From: a virus
IMG/VR virus record: IMGVR_UViG_3300025674_000162
Span: 1 to 35,281 of that record
Direction: 5' to 3' (one strand)
Length of the DNA stretch: 35,281 nt
Made by a program: the position numbers and the translations under genes. The notes beneath the pieces are model-generated. The model had not been told where the DNA came from. It made no database searches and worked only from the letters and a program-made list of their open reading frames with translations. Within the stretch, counting starts at the first letter, position 1. Every line of letters begins with the position of its first letter. Positions 23,248-30,881 of this stretch are shown here, piece after piece.

Positions 23248-24060
23248 TCACTTCAAAAAGAGGCTCGTGTACGTTGAATCGGTGAAGGCAGTTAGGACAC
23301 CGACCAGTCTGTTCTTCTCAGAACTAGACTCCTGTTGAGCCCTTTTAATTCCCCACCGTTCAAGTTCAGACTTCCACCTTTGTTCTCTGAGAGAATTTAC
23401 AACACCAATGTATTTTCCAAACTCAGTTCTAAGTGCAGTTATCTCATCATCCTTTCGATCAATCTCCGTCTGAACGGCAAGGCAACTGGCCGAAGAACCA
23501 AGACTGACACGAACACCCGCAGAATAAGAACTATTGTTTTGTGTGACAAACAAGAATGTTCCTACACCAACACCAAAAGTATTACTTGCACTACTCAAAA
23601 TAGTAGTAGATAAATTAAACGGATTTATGGAGTTTTCATCAAATCCCCAACTGTTTGCCGTAACAGTATCATAATACTCTGGAGTATATCCAATTAGACA
23701 TGTGGAAATGCCACCATACCAAGGATGAACTGTAGAGCCAATTCCACTGATTGATGTACCGATACCACAACTACTGGTATCAACGATTCCACAATAGCTT
23801 ACAGTGCTAGTTCCTACCGCATTAGTAATCAAAACAATAATTTCATCTTTGATTTGGTTGATTGACTGACCAATCGATACGATCTTTGCATCAATACCTT
23901 TAATGGCTGGATCATAAGACTCAATTAATTCTGTGGTAATATCAAGTCTTCCTTGAAGAGATGATGTGGTATTGAAACCAATTACATCATTTTCTCTTTT
24001 GATACGTTCATTGATGTCAGCAATGACCAATTCAGTTTTTGCATTATTATCTTGTGGCAT
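23248..24060 (-). CDS. Putative virion structural protein with coiled-coil ends (270 aa)
   Basis: A 270-residue protein of unrecognised family. Residues 1-85 are mostly helical with coiled-coil character (ELVIADINERIKREN, LITNAV), 85-195 are Gly/Ser/Thr-rich strands with several cysteines (SYCGIVDTSSCGIGTSIS, STCLIGYTPEYY, ASCLAVQTEID), and 196-270 return to a long helix (IDRKDDEITALRTEFGKYIG, LREQRWKSELERWGIKRAQQ). A helical stalk with a beta insertion suits a baseplate or fibre-connecting protein. The ATG overlaps the previous stop (TGATG), placing it at the end of the hub operon. Structural role inferred from context only. Confidence 0.6.
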   Translation of the reverse strand: MPQDNNAKTELVIADINERIKRENDVIGFNTTSSLQGRLDITTELIESYDPAIKGIDAKIVSIGQSINQIKDEIIVLITNAVGTSTVSYCGIVDTSSCGIGTSISGIGSTVHPWYGGISTCLIGYTPEYYDTVTANSWGFDENSINPFNLSTTILSSASNTFGVGVGTFLFVTQNNSSYSAGVRVSLGSSASCLAVQTEIDRKDDEITALRTEFGKYIGVVNSLREQRWKSELERWGIKRAQQESSSEKNRLVGVLTAFTDSTYTSLFLK

Positions 24061-24995
24061 CAGTCTTTCCTCCCATAATCATGACCAGAGATTGAGTATT
24101 GTGTTGGATCTCCAGGGTAGTCAGCAGGTGTTTCTCCCTCATATTCAACAATCAGTGGTTCACCATCAATCCTGGCGGCCTCAACTTTATAGTAACAGTT
24201 GATTGCAGATCCCTGATTGTTCTTGACAATTACTTTCTTACCCCACTCAATCTTATCAACATACAACTCTTGATAATTTCCGATCGGTGTTAGATGAACT
24301 GTGATTGATTCGATATCAATCAGACCATCCCAATATTCTGGAAGTTCAATAACGTTAGATCCTTTAAGAGTTCCTCTGATATAGATTGCAGCCTCTGGAC
24401 CCTCTACACAAATGTGACGGATACGTCTATTTGGTTTCTTGGGATGTTTAATATCAAAACCTTTCCAGGCCTGAGGATTAATTGTGCCATTGATAGTACC
24501 AGCAACGGTTAAGTTACCAGCAATCGTCATATTGCCGGCACTGGTTCGATTTGGTGCCGCCTCAGTAATTGCTGGTTCAGCCTTTGTTGTTCCTCCAACT
24601 TCTACACCCTTTCCAACCTTGTTAAACATTCCAAGGGTCTGTTTCAATCCAAAGGAAAAATCAGATCCGAATGCCTGTTGGAATCCATATGTGTTATGAA
24701 CTCCATAAAAATTAGCAGCGATCGGAGCAATAACATTCATCCCAATCGTAGGGTGAATGACATGAATACCTGCCAATGACAAAGACCCAGAGGTAGGTGG
24801 AACTGGACCAACATGCAGAGTTCCCAGTGGAACAGGAGACAGTGGCGCCACACCCATCTGAACTGGGCCATTCAACACACTCAGACCACCCAGAAGTGAG
24901 AAGTCATATGGTTTTGTTTGAATCTTACTAATACCAGCAGCTACTTCGGAACCAACAACTAATCTGGTTCCATACATTACGGGGAAATTAGCCAT
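24060..24995 (-). CDS. Putative baseplate/tail-tip structural protein (311 aa)
   Basis: The C-terminal domain (about 178-285) has the recognisable block 'KGFDIKHPKKPNRRIRHIC' followed by 'VEGPEAAIYIRGTLKG' and 'PEYWDGLI', then 'VEAARIDGEPLIVEYEG'. This 'HPTKxxxRLRHxCLEGPEAxVYxRG' domain is common at the C-terminus of phage fibre and tip proteins, often where an S74 chaperone stands in others. The N-terminal half is Pro- and Gly-rich with short beta strands (GPVQMGVAPLSPVPLG) and a 'GNMTIAGNLTVAGTINGTI' fibre-like repeat just before the domain. It is coupled by one-base overlaps to the needle-like gene upstream and the 270-residue gene downstream. Probably part of the hub tip or a short fibre; not a named T4 homologue that I can recognise. 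Confidence 0.6.
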   Translation of the reverse strand: MANFPVMYGTRLVVGSEVAAGISKIQTKPYDFSLLGGLSVLNGPVQMGVAPLSPVPLGTLHVGPVPPTSGSLSLAGIHVIHPTIGMNVIAPIAANFYGVHNTYGFQQAFGSDFSFGLKQTLGMFNKVGKGVEVGGTTKAEPAITEAAPNRTSAGNMTIAGNLTVAGTINGTINPQAWKGFDIKHPKKPNRRIRHICVEGPEAAIYIRGTLKGSNVIELPEYWDGLIDIESITVHLTPIGNYQELYVDKIEWGKKVIVKNNQGSAINCYYKVEAARIDGEPLIVEYEGETPADYPGDPTQYSISGHDYGRKD

Positions 24996-25591
24996 TAGAA
25001 CGCTCCCAAAGATTTAACAATAGAATTTAATTTACCCAACAACGATGATGCACCAAAATCACTAGAAGCAACTGCGTTTATAACACCACCAGCAAACTCA
25101 CCGTACACTTTACCAACCAACGTTGTATCTTTAATACCAATCAATCTTAGATTAGTTCCTGTGATCTTGATATCAGCACCTTGAATATTGACACCCTTAT
25201 TGGCAAACATTTGGATGTCACCATCATCATTCTTGTCATCCCGTACACCATTTGCATACATCAAGATGTTATCACCAATGAGAATTATATCCCCATCCAT
25301 TGCTTCTAAAACAATGTCACCGTGTTTTGCACTAATAAACTTTGCAGGATTAACTGGAGAGGACTCTCCAGCTTTTGAATTTATTACATTTTCACCTAAC
25401 GCCTCAACAGATCGACCAGTGGCAACCATCTGGTGATCTTCAGTCTTACCATTGTAATACCAACCATGGCCAGAACCAAGATTGGTTAAAACACGATAGC
25501 TAACCTTTCCATATGGAGAATTTTGTCCGCCTTCAAAGCGAAAATTTCTCCTATTGTCAACATCAAAATCACCCTTACCTGCGTTTGGCAT
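24995..25591 (-). CDS. Beta-helix needle-like baseplate protein (198 aa)
   Basis: Residues about 85-160 have the strand periodicity of the triple-stranded beta-helix spikes of T4 gp5 C-domain and VgrG tips: 'ISAKHGDIVLEAMDGDIILI', 'GDIQMFANKGVNIQG', 'ADIKITGTNLRLIGIKDTTL'. The first 60 residues ('NFRFEGGQNSPYGKVSYRVL') may be the docking segment and the last 35 a short helix. It follows gp5 immediately (TAATG overlap), and gp5 here has no such helix at its own C-terminus, so the membrane-piercing needle is probably supplied by this separate protein. Length (198) is close to that of isolated gp5-type needles. Assignment is by pattern, not by database search. Confidence 0.6.
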   Translation of the reverse strand: MPNAGKGDFDVDNRRNFRFEGGQNSPYGKVSYRVLTNLGSGHGWYYNGKTEDHQMVATGRSVEALGENVINSKAGESSPVNPAKFISAKHGDIVLEAMDGDIILIGDNILMYANGVRDDKNDDGDIQMFANKGVNIQGADIKITGTNLRLIGIKDTTLVGKVYGEFAGGVINAVASSDFGASSLLGKLNSIVKSLGAF

Positions 25592-27774
25592 TATTTACCT
25601 ACACAATTGACTACGATAACTGTTTCAGCTGGTGGCAGAGATTCCTCTCCAACATCAGTAAACTTAAGAACAGGACTCAAGTTGGCACCAACACCAGTCT
25701 CACTATTTATTGTGATCTCTGGAATCGAAGTAAATCCAGTTCCACCATTATTGACCTCAACACCAAGGATTCTACCACCAATAATAATAGGAGTAAGTTC
25801 TGCGCCATTACCAGCTTCAAGTGTGTCTCCAGAATTATAACCAAATCCAGGATCAAGTATTTCAACAACATCAATTTGGCCTGTCACTGTCTTATTGTCT
25901 GCGTTTGCAGTTTCAGTGTTTGTGTCTCCAGAGATAGTTCCGTAGATTGTTTTAATGTCACCGAAGTTATTGCGATATCCGTAACCACCATAATCAATAA
26001 TGATTCTATCAATTCCACCATCATCACCAATAATAGCACGACCTCTTGCACCTCTTCCATCACCACAAGCATCTCTGAATGTTACATATGGTGGTTTATC
26101 TGCACTATAACCAAATCCCCTTTCGACAACATCAACACCAATGATTTCACCAAGGTTACTTACAACAGCATTTGCAAATCCACCAATACCATCACCACCA
26201 AAGATCTCAACTTTTGGAGGTCCACATCTCAGAACTTTACTATCACAACCACCAACAAGACCCGAAATATATGCAGCAGTTTTCTTTTGTTCGTCGGTTG
26301 GTTCTCCAAAAATACTACCTGCGTTGCCCTGAGCCTCTTTTAAGAATCCACCAACAGTTTGTTTTGGATTTCCATTCTCGTCAAACCCAGTGGGAATATT
26401 CAGAATTGAGATAGCACTAAACATGGCCTGAGCACTATCCCTTTCACCTTGAGTTGGACCATATGAATTATCAAATCTAGAAGGAAGAGGACACTTCAGT
26501 TTGTCACAACCAATGAAACTGAATACCAGTCCAACAATTTCCAAAGCCTTACCGATAATTGAATTGACACTTCCAAGTGCTCCACCAAGAGTGTCACTTA
26601 AACTTTGAAGAATTGGACTAATTGCAGCAGACATATCACTTGCAAGTTTACTCAACAGAGCACCAGCAAACTGTTCTGCAGCACAAAGAGGTGCATTGAT
26701 AAACTTACCAACCAGTGACAATAAAAAGTCAACGATTGTCTTCAGAAGAGACTTGATAAGATTTTCAAAGATGCAATAAATGACATCCATGGCCTCTTTG
26801 ATAGTTTGGCCAAAAATTGGTTTAATCTCTTCAGGAATCAAACTATTGATGAAACTTTGAATTTTTTCGCCAACCAAAATATAAATTTGATCACGAATTG
26901 AATTGAACAATCCAGTGATGATTGAAGAGATTGCTTTTGCAATCAAATCGATTTCACCTTGAAGATTAGAAATTACTCCAAGAACACCATTTACATAAAA
27001 GTTTGCATATCCTTGTACTGTCAGGAGAATCTCTGCAAAATCACCAAGAGCTCCTGTGATCTCAGCAATAACGTTGTCTCTCTTACACGTTGGTCTATTT
27101 GTCTTCCTTTTCAGAAAAACGTGGTGAGAATCGGCAGCACTACTTACACCTTTACCAGTACTAGCTTCATTAGTGATTGGAGTCCTGGTTACAACCTCAG
27201 TTTCAAATCCACCAGTAACAAAGTTATACCCACCAGTTCTCTTTAGATATCTCTGTTCTGGAATTGGATCATTCGTGCCGACATTTGTTCCAGCAGTTGC
27301 ACCAGTTGTCTCTGATGGTGGTGGATTTCTATTTGCATTAGTAGAAGTTGCGGGACTACTGCCGATTGGAGTTCCTTCGTCTTGACCTTTCTTATGTCTA
27401 TAGAATACTCCAAGAATTACAGGTTTCTGTTCATCCTCACCATCTAACCAAAAACCAAACACACTCTCTCCACCTTCAAGATAGTGTGTATGGTCCTTGT
27501 ACCTATATCCAGAGGGCAACATTGGCGTGGCCAAAATGTGTGCCCAAGGCAAATCTACGGGATTTGCAATTTGATCATGATAACCAACGACCTGAACTTT
27601 TACACGGTTGTAGTAAATATCAATCTCAGGTTCGTTTTCTTTTCTACCAACATCTTTGTCGTTTGAAAGAAGAGCAGCATCGGCCCAAGCGGATCTTGGA
27701 GCAACACGTCCAATCCACCACTTGAGGCCGTCAGACCCCATACTACCAGGGCGTCCTAATACTTCTTCGATCAT
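25591..27774 (-). CDS. gp5: Baseplate hub protein gp5 (OB-fold, no evident lysozyme domain)
   Basis: Central spike protein of the baseplate. Residues 19-127 form the gp5/VgrG OB fold: 'WWIGRV', 'RVKVQVVGYHD', 'LPWAHILATPMLPSGY', 'GESVFGFWLDGEDEQKPVILGVF'. About 128-230 is a Ser/Thr/Pro-rich linker. About 240-440 is a series of amphipathic helices (IYILVGEKIQSFINSL, AMDVIYCIFENLIKSLLKTI). About 530-727 are Gly-rich beta repeats with a 'GFGYxxxxPP' theme (VVERGFGYSADKPPYVTF, ILDPGFGYNSGDTLEAG, NNGGTGFTSIPEITI). The T4 gp5 lysozyme domain is not visible. A GATAAATA late core lies 22 nt before the ATG at 27774. Followed without gap by the needle-like gene. Confidence 0.75.
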   Translation of the reverse strand: MIEEVLGRPGSMGSDGLKWWIGRVAPRSAWADAALLSNDKDVGRKENEPEIDIYYNRVKVQVVGYHDQIANPVDLPWAHILATPMLPSGYRYKDHTHYLEGGESVFGFWLDGEDEQKPVILGVFYRHKKGQDEGTPIGSSPATSTNANRNPPPSETTGATAGTNVGTNDPIPEQRYLKRTGGYNFVTGGFETEVVTRTPITNEASTGKGVSSAADSHHVFLKRKTNRPTCKRDNVIAEITGALGDFAEILLTVQGYANFYVNGVLGVISNLQGEIDLIAKAISSIITGLFNSIRDQIYILVGEKIQSFINSLIPEEIKPIFGQTIKEAMDVIYCIFENLIKSLLKTIVDFLLSLVGKFINAPLCAAEQFAGALLSKLASDMSAAISPILQSLSDTLGGALGSVNSIIGKALEIVGLVFSFIGCDKLKCPLPSRFDNSYGPTQGERDSAQAMFSAISILNIPTGFDENGNPKQTVGGFLKEAQGNAGSIFGEPTDEQKKTAAYISGLVGGCDSKVLRCGPPKVEIFGGDGIGGFANAVVSNLGEIIGVDVVERGFGYSADKPPYVTFRDACGDGRGARGRAIIGDDGGIDRIIIDYGGYGYRNNFGDIKTIYGTISGDTNTETANADNKTVTGQIDVVEILDPGFGYNSGDTLEAGNGAELTPIIIGGRILGVEVNNGGTGFTSIPEITINSETGVGANLSPVLKFTDVGEESLPPAETVIVVNCVGK

Positions 27775-27796
27775 TCAAAGAAACACAATTTTGAGT

Positions 27797-27804
27797 TATT
27801 TATC
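27797..27804 (-). promoter_or_regulatory. T4-type late promoter core GATAAATA
   Basis: Minus strand CTGATAAATAACTC, one mismatch from TATAAATA, 22 nt before the gp5 ATG. The CP12 stop TGA partly overlaps it and the in-frame TAA follows directly. Confidence 0.6.
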
Positions 27805-28015
27805 AGTCGTCGTAGACGAGACACTCTGGAGCACTTGGATTTGCGTCACAATAAAGTTCCAGAGAACTTGGATCGTGATGATCATTTGGATGATTCTCTG
27901 CGTATGCCTCTAGTGCGGCAAGTTCTTCTTCGGTGTGTCTACGAGCCTGAGGAGAAGTCTGAGGATCATCAAGAATCTTTTTGTCGGCTGCAATGTGTGC
28001 TTCGATGTTTTCCAT
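27803..28015 (-). CDS. cp12: CP12, Calvin-cycle inhibitor (auxiliary metabolic gene)
   Basis: A 70-residue acidic protein with the CP12 signature at its C-terminus: 'SLELYCDANPSAPECLVYDD', i.e. a Cys pair (C56, C65) eight residues apart followed by Val-Tyr-Asp-Asp. The N-terminus ('IEAHIAADKKILDDPQTSPQ', then a helix 'EEELAALEAYAENHP' and 'DHHDP') is like marine picocyanobacterial CP12, which lacks the N-terminal Cys pair. CP12 binds GAPDH and phosphoribulokinase and shuts down the Calvin cycle; cyanophages carry it to redirect host carbon towards the pentose phosphate pathway and nucleotide synthesis. The usual Arg after the second Cys (CRVYDD) is Leu here (L66). The gene lies among baseplate genes, between a gp27-like gene and gp5, with a weak TTAAATAG late-like motif upstream. 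Confidence 0.85.
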   Translation of the reverse strand: MENIEAHIAADKKILDDPQTSPQARRHTEEELAALEAYAENHPNDHHDPSSLELYCDANPSAPECLVYDD

Positions 28016-28028
28016 TTTTCTCTTTTTT

Positions 28029-29315
28029 CTAGCTATTTAACAAGGTAACGTTCGTATTGATACCGTCGTTTCCATAATTGTCACGGATACAACGCAAGTT
28101 AGTAAAACACTCTACTCCTTTTTCACCAAATTTAATGGTGTGTCGTAAGTCTTTTATAAGATACACCCCACTTTCATGATTGTCAAGTCCATTGTTAGGA
28201 GATATCAAATTTAAGTTAATTGGAACACCTGCTTCCAACTCAAGGTTCATGGGTACGGTTACTCTTAGTGACTGAGAGAGAATCTGTTGATATTTGATAT
28301 TTGATTGACTCATCCATTTGTGAGGATTTCCACTGTCCGATTCTGGGTCAACAGTTCCATCTTGAGTCATAGTTCCACTGATAAATGGTTGGACATCAAC
28401 AACCGTTGGATTGTCCTCAATATTATAGGCCATTCTTACAAAATCTTCTGTTCCAAAACTATCAACCTTTTCAAAAGTTTCAGAGTATCTGTGGATTTCT
28501 TCTGGTTGAAATGTCTGTGGAAGAGTATATGGATTGAAGAACTTTGTATTATCACCATATCCACCCTTTCTCATCTTATAGATGATGTCTTGATTGTACT
28601 CCATGAATGGAGCCAAAACTTTATAGTTGTCAGAGTCATCATTTTCAGACACATACTCTCTCTGTGAGAATGACTGAACTACAGAGTTTTTGGCACCAGC
28701 AGCAATCGTGTCAATACTCTTGAAATTGTACCCAGATTTAGTTTCCCAGAACAAGAATCCTGCACGATCCCCACCACCAGTGGCCATGGATCTTCTGGCT
28801 AGCCAATAGATGGCCTTGAATGGTCTCCAATAGTTACCGAAGAATCCATAAGAATTTGCAGTCTTCTCAATGTCTGTTGGTTTGTCTGTAAAAGTTCTCA
28901 GAATGTTCGTGACATGTGTACTGATAGGAACTTTTGGATCATACCTTTGGAACAATCTGTTTGATTTGAATTCCTGTTTTATGTTCTCGGGTGTTGTCAA
29001 AGACAACTGAACTACACATTGAGTCGATGATGTTGATGGTTCACTCATACCACGAACAACCCAATCAGTAAACTCCACAGATCCACTATCATGGACAACA
29101 GTAATCTCAACTCGTTCAGAACCTCTGATTGGAAGTTCAGAAACAATCTTTTGATCACAAACAAGAACTACAGAGGCCGAAACAGCAGGTTCGAAGATAC
29201 TCTCAAAATAATCAAACTGCATGATACTGACCACGCCATCACCAATAGTGGCCGTCTTTCCGTTCAATCCGACAATTTTAAAGTCTGTGATTTTTACGTT
29301 CTTTATGTAACTCAT
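28029..29315 (-). CDS. Baseplate hub protein, gp27-like (428 aa)
   Basis: A 428-residue protein placed directly upstream of CP12 and gp5. The sequence starts 'MSYIKNVKITDFKIVGLNGK' and continues with beta strands and 'SASVVLVCDQKIVSELPIRGSERVEITV', 'LSLTTPENIKQEFKSNRLFQ', 'YKVLAPFMEYNQDIIYKMRKGGYG', and ends with 'YLIKDLRHTIKFGEKGVECFTNLRCIRD'. This is the pattern of hub proteins of the gp27/gpD type: two tube-like beta barrels with a C-terminal 'YxVxxVxHxI' strand. Length is near T4 gp27 (391). It overlaps the previous gene by ATGA. Identification rests on length, position beside gp5 and overall pattern, so gp27 is a probable rather than certain name. Confidence 0.55.
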   Translation of the reverse strand: MSYIKNVKITDFKIVGLNGKTATIGDGVVSIMQFDYFESIFEPAVSASVVLVCDQKIVSELPIRGSERVEITVVHDSGSVEFTDWVVRGMSEPSTSSTQCVVQLSLTTPENIKQEFKSNRLFQRYDPKVPISTHVTNILRTFTDKPTDIEKTANSYGFFGNYWRPFKAIYWLARRSMATGGGDRAGFLFWETKSGYNFKSIDTIAAGAKNSVVQSFSQREYVSENDDSDNYKVLAPFMEYNQDIIYKMRKGGYGDNTKFFNPYTLPQTFQPEEIHRYSETFEKVDSFGTEDFVRMAYNIEDNPTVVDVQPFISGTMTQDGTVDPESDSGNPHKWMSQSNIKYQQILSQSLRVTVPMNLELEAGVPINLNLISPNNGLDNHESGVYLIKDLRHTIKFGEKGVECFTNLRCIRDNYGNDGINTNVTLLNS

Positions 29316-30880
29316 GCCGTTGGTGGGTCTCTAAAGACAATGATGGGTTGAATAATAGCAGAAGCTTGTGGGCCAGGTACTGGACCCTGAACTGCTCCAG
29401 CATCATTTAAAACATTTTCTTGTATCCTCTTATCTAGGATCCTTTGGTATTCGATTCTTGTACGAGAGTCAGTTGCTTTTCTAATCATCATATAAAGTTG
29501 TTCATTAGAATATTCTTTATAAGCATCACTAAATTGTTTAACTCTTGTGGGTCTTCCACTTGGGTTGAAAATTTGTTCAATAATTCCACGAGTGCGAGTG
29601 GTAGATGACTGAGTAGGGGTCACATCAATCGTCAGTCCCTGTGCAGGTAAAAGTCGTTGAGTTGGTTGTGCTTTAGGAACTGGTTGTGGTCGCCCAAGAG
29701 GACCACCACCAGGAGAAGTTGGAACGATTACGTTCCCTGGTGATGGTAGTGGTACAGCAGGTTCTGGTTTCGGTGGCCTATAGGTTGGATCTGGTGTGGT
29801 AGTTGTTCTTCCTGGTTGAGTTGTTGGTCTTTGTGCGCCAGTAAAAGGACCCATCACAGCAAAAACTGTCTGCACTAGATTCATGATATCTGAGAATTTT
29901 TGTGTGTTTCTTGTGGTTTTTGCCCACTCAATACCATTATAGTATTTGAATTCTGGTCTTCTTCTGTTAACGAGTCCACCCACCACATTCATGGTGAGTA
30001 ATCCACCATCAGGAAGTTGAACAGCACCAGATCTCTGTGTTTTTCGGAAATAGTCACCCAAATATTGATAATATGGAGCCAACCATGCAGGATCAGCACC
30101 TTTTTCTTGTTGTCTTCTAGATCTTAATGCCAATTCAAACTGATACGCAGTCATCCTTGTAGGCACCAACTCCTTCTCTTCCTCTTTCTCTTTCTTTCGT
30201 CTACGACGAGGAATAGGAGGAGTTAGAGGAATTGGAGGTGGAGGAGGAGCAGGAAGAGGAATTGGATCTCTCCCAGGTTCGGCCTCTTTATCTGGTTCTG
30301 GTTCTTTTGGTTTTTCTGGTAATGGAACTGTCTCTGGGGCAGGTTCAACTTCAGGTTTTTCTTCCTCCCTTCTACGTCTTTCTTCCTCTTCCTTCTTTCG
30401 TTGTTCCTCTCGTTTTCTTTCAGCTTCCCTTTTGGCCTCTTCTTGTCTTCTTCTGTTTGCGTCAGGAGATCTCTCATCAGCGGGAACATCAACAACTGTT
30501 GGTTCCTCAACCTCGTCTTCTTTGATAATAGGTGGAGGAGGTGGAGGACCAACTGGTGGGCCCACCGGCCCAGGGGGAGCTCCTGGTCCAGGAGGGCCAG
30601 GAGGACGAGGGGGAATAGGTGGCAATCCAAAACCAGGAAAACCAGGGAGGCCAAAACCCTCCGAAGGATCAGGTAATCCAAAAATATACCCAGCAGTTCC
30701 AAGAACTCCAGGGATAATAGGAATTACTCTTCTAAGTCTCCTATTATTTTCAGAAATTCTTCCATAATCTCTTGCTCTCAATCTAGCATCATTTTTCATG
30801 ATACCAGCGAGTTTCCCTGTTGTCTGGGAGAGAGTATTTAAGGACTGTTTGAATCTATCTGTTTGGAAAACATCTAACAT
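29312..30880 (-). CDS. Proline-rich, highly charged hub-operon protein (522 aa)
   Basis: Unrecognised protein with strong compositional bias. Residues 1-70 are a basic helix and a hydrophobic patch (VIPIIPGVLGTAGYIFGLP); 71-120 are Pro/Gly-rich (PPGPPGPGAPPGPVGPP); 143-175 form a Lys/Arg/Glu helix (REAERKREEQRKKEEEERRR); 176-240 are Pro/Glu-rich, ending in an RRRRKKEKEEEKE cluster. About 241-340 look folded ('MTAYQFELALRSRRQQE', 'GGLLTMNVVGGLVNRRRPEF'), 360-440 are again Pro-rich, and the C-terminus (FSDAYKEYSNEQLYMMIRKA) is helical. It lies between the lysozyme-like and gp27-like genes, where T4 has genes 28/29. A flexible hub or tape-measure-related role is possible; nothing in it proves this. 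Confidence 0.6.
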   Translation of the reverse strand: MLDVFQTDRFKQSLNTLSQTTGKLAGIMKNDARLRARDYGRISENNRRLRRVIPIIPGVLGTAGYIFGLPDPSEGFGLPGFPGFGLPPIPPRPPGPPGPGAPPGPVGPPVGPPPPPPIIKEDEVEEPTVVDVPADERSPDANRRRQEEAKREAERKREEQRKKEEEERRRREEEKPEVEPAPETVPLPEKPKEPEPDKEAEPGRDPIPLPAPPPPPIPLTPPIPRRRRKKEKEEEKELVPTRMTAYQFELALRSRRQQEKGADPAWLAPYYQYLGDYFRKTQRSGAVQLPDGGLLTMNVVGGLVNRRRPEFKYYNGIEWAKTTRNTQKFSDIMNLVQTVFAVMGPFTGAQRPTTQPGRTTTTPDPTYRPPKPEPAVPLPSPGNVIVPTSPGGGPLGRPQPVPKAQPTQRLLPAQGLTIDVTPTQSSTTRTRGIIEQIFNPSGRPTRVKQFSDAYKEYSNEQLYMMIRKATDSRTRIEYQRILDKRIQENVLNDAGAVQGPVPGPQASAIIQPIIVFRDPPTA

Positions 30881-30881
30881 A

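Noticed and set aside
23186-23251. GTG start at 23251 for the hypothetical protein ending at 22973
   Set aside because: ATG 23185 has a good GAGAGGT and the added N-terminus covers a candidate promoter.
25513-26343. 276-codon plus-strand open frame opposite gp5
   Set aside because: Ser/Thr/Asn/Ile-rich shadow of the Gly-rich gp5 C-terminal repeats, without start signal or family resemblance.
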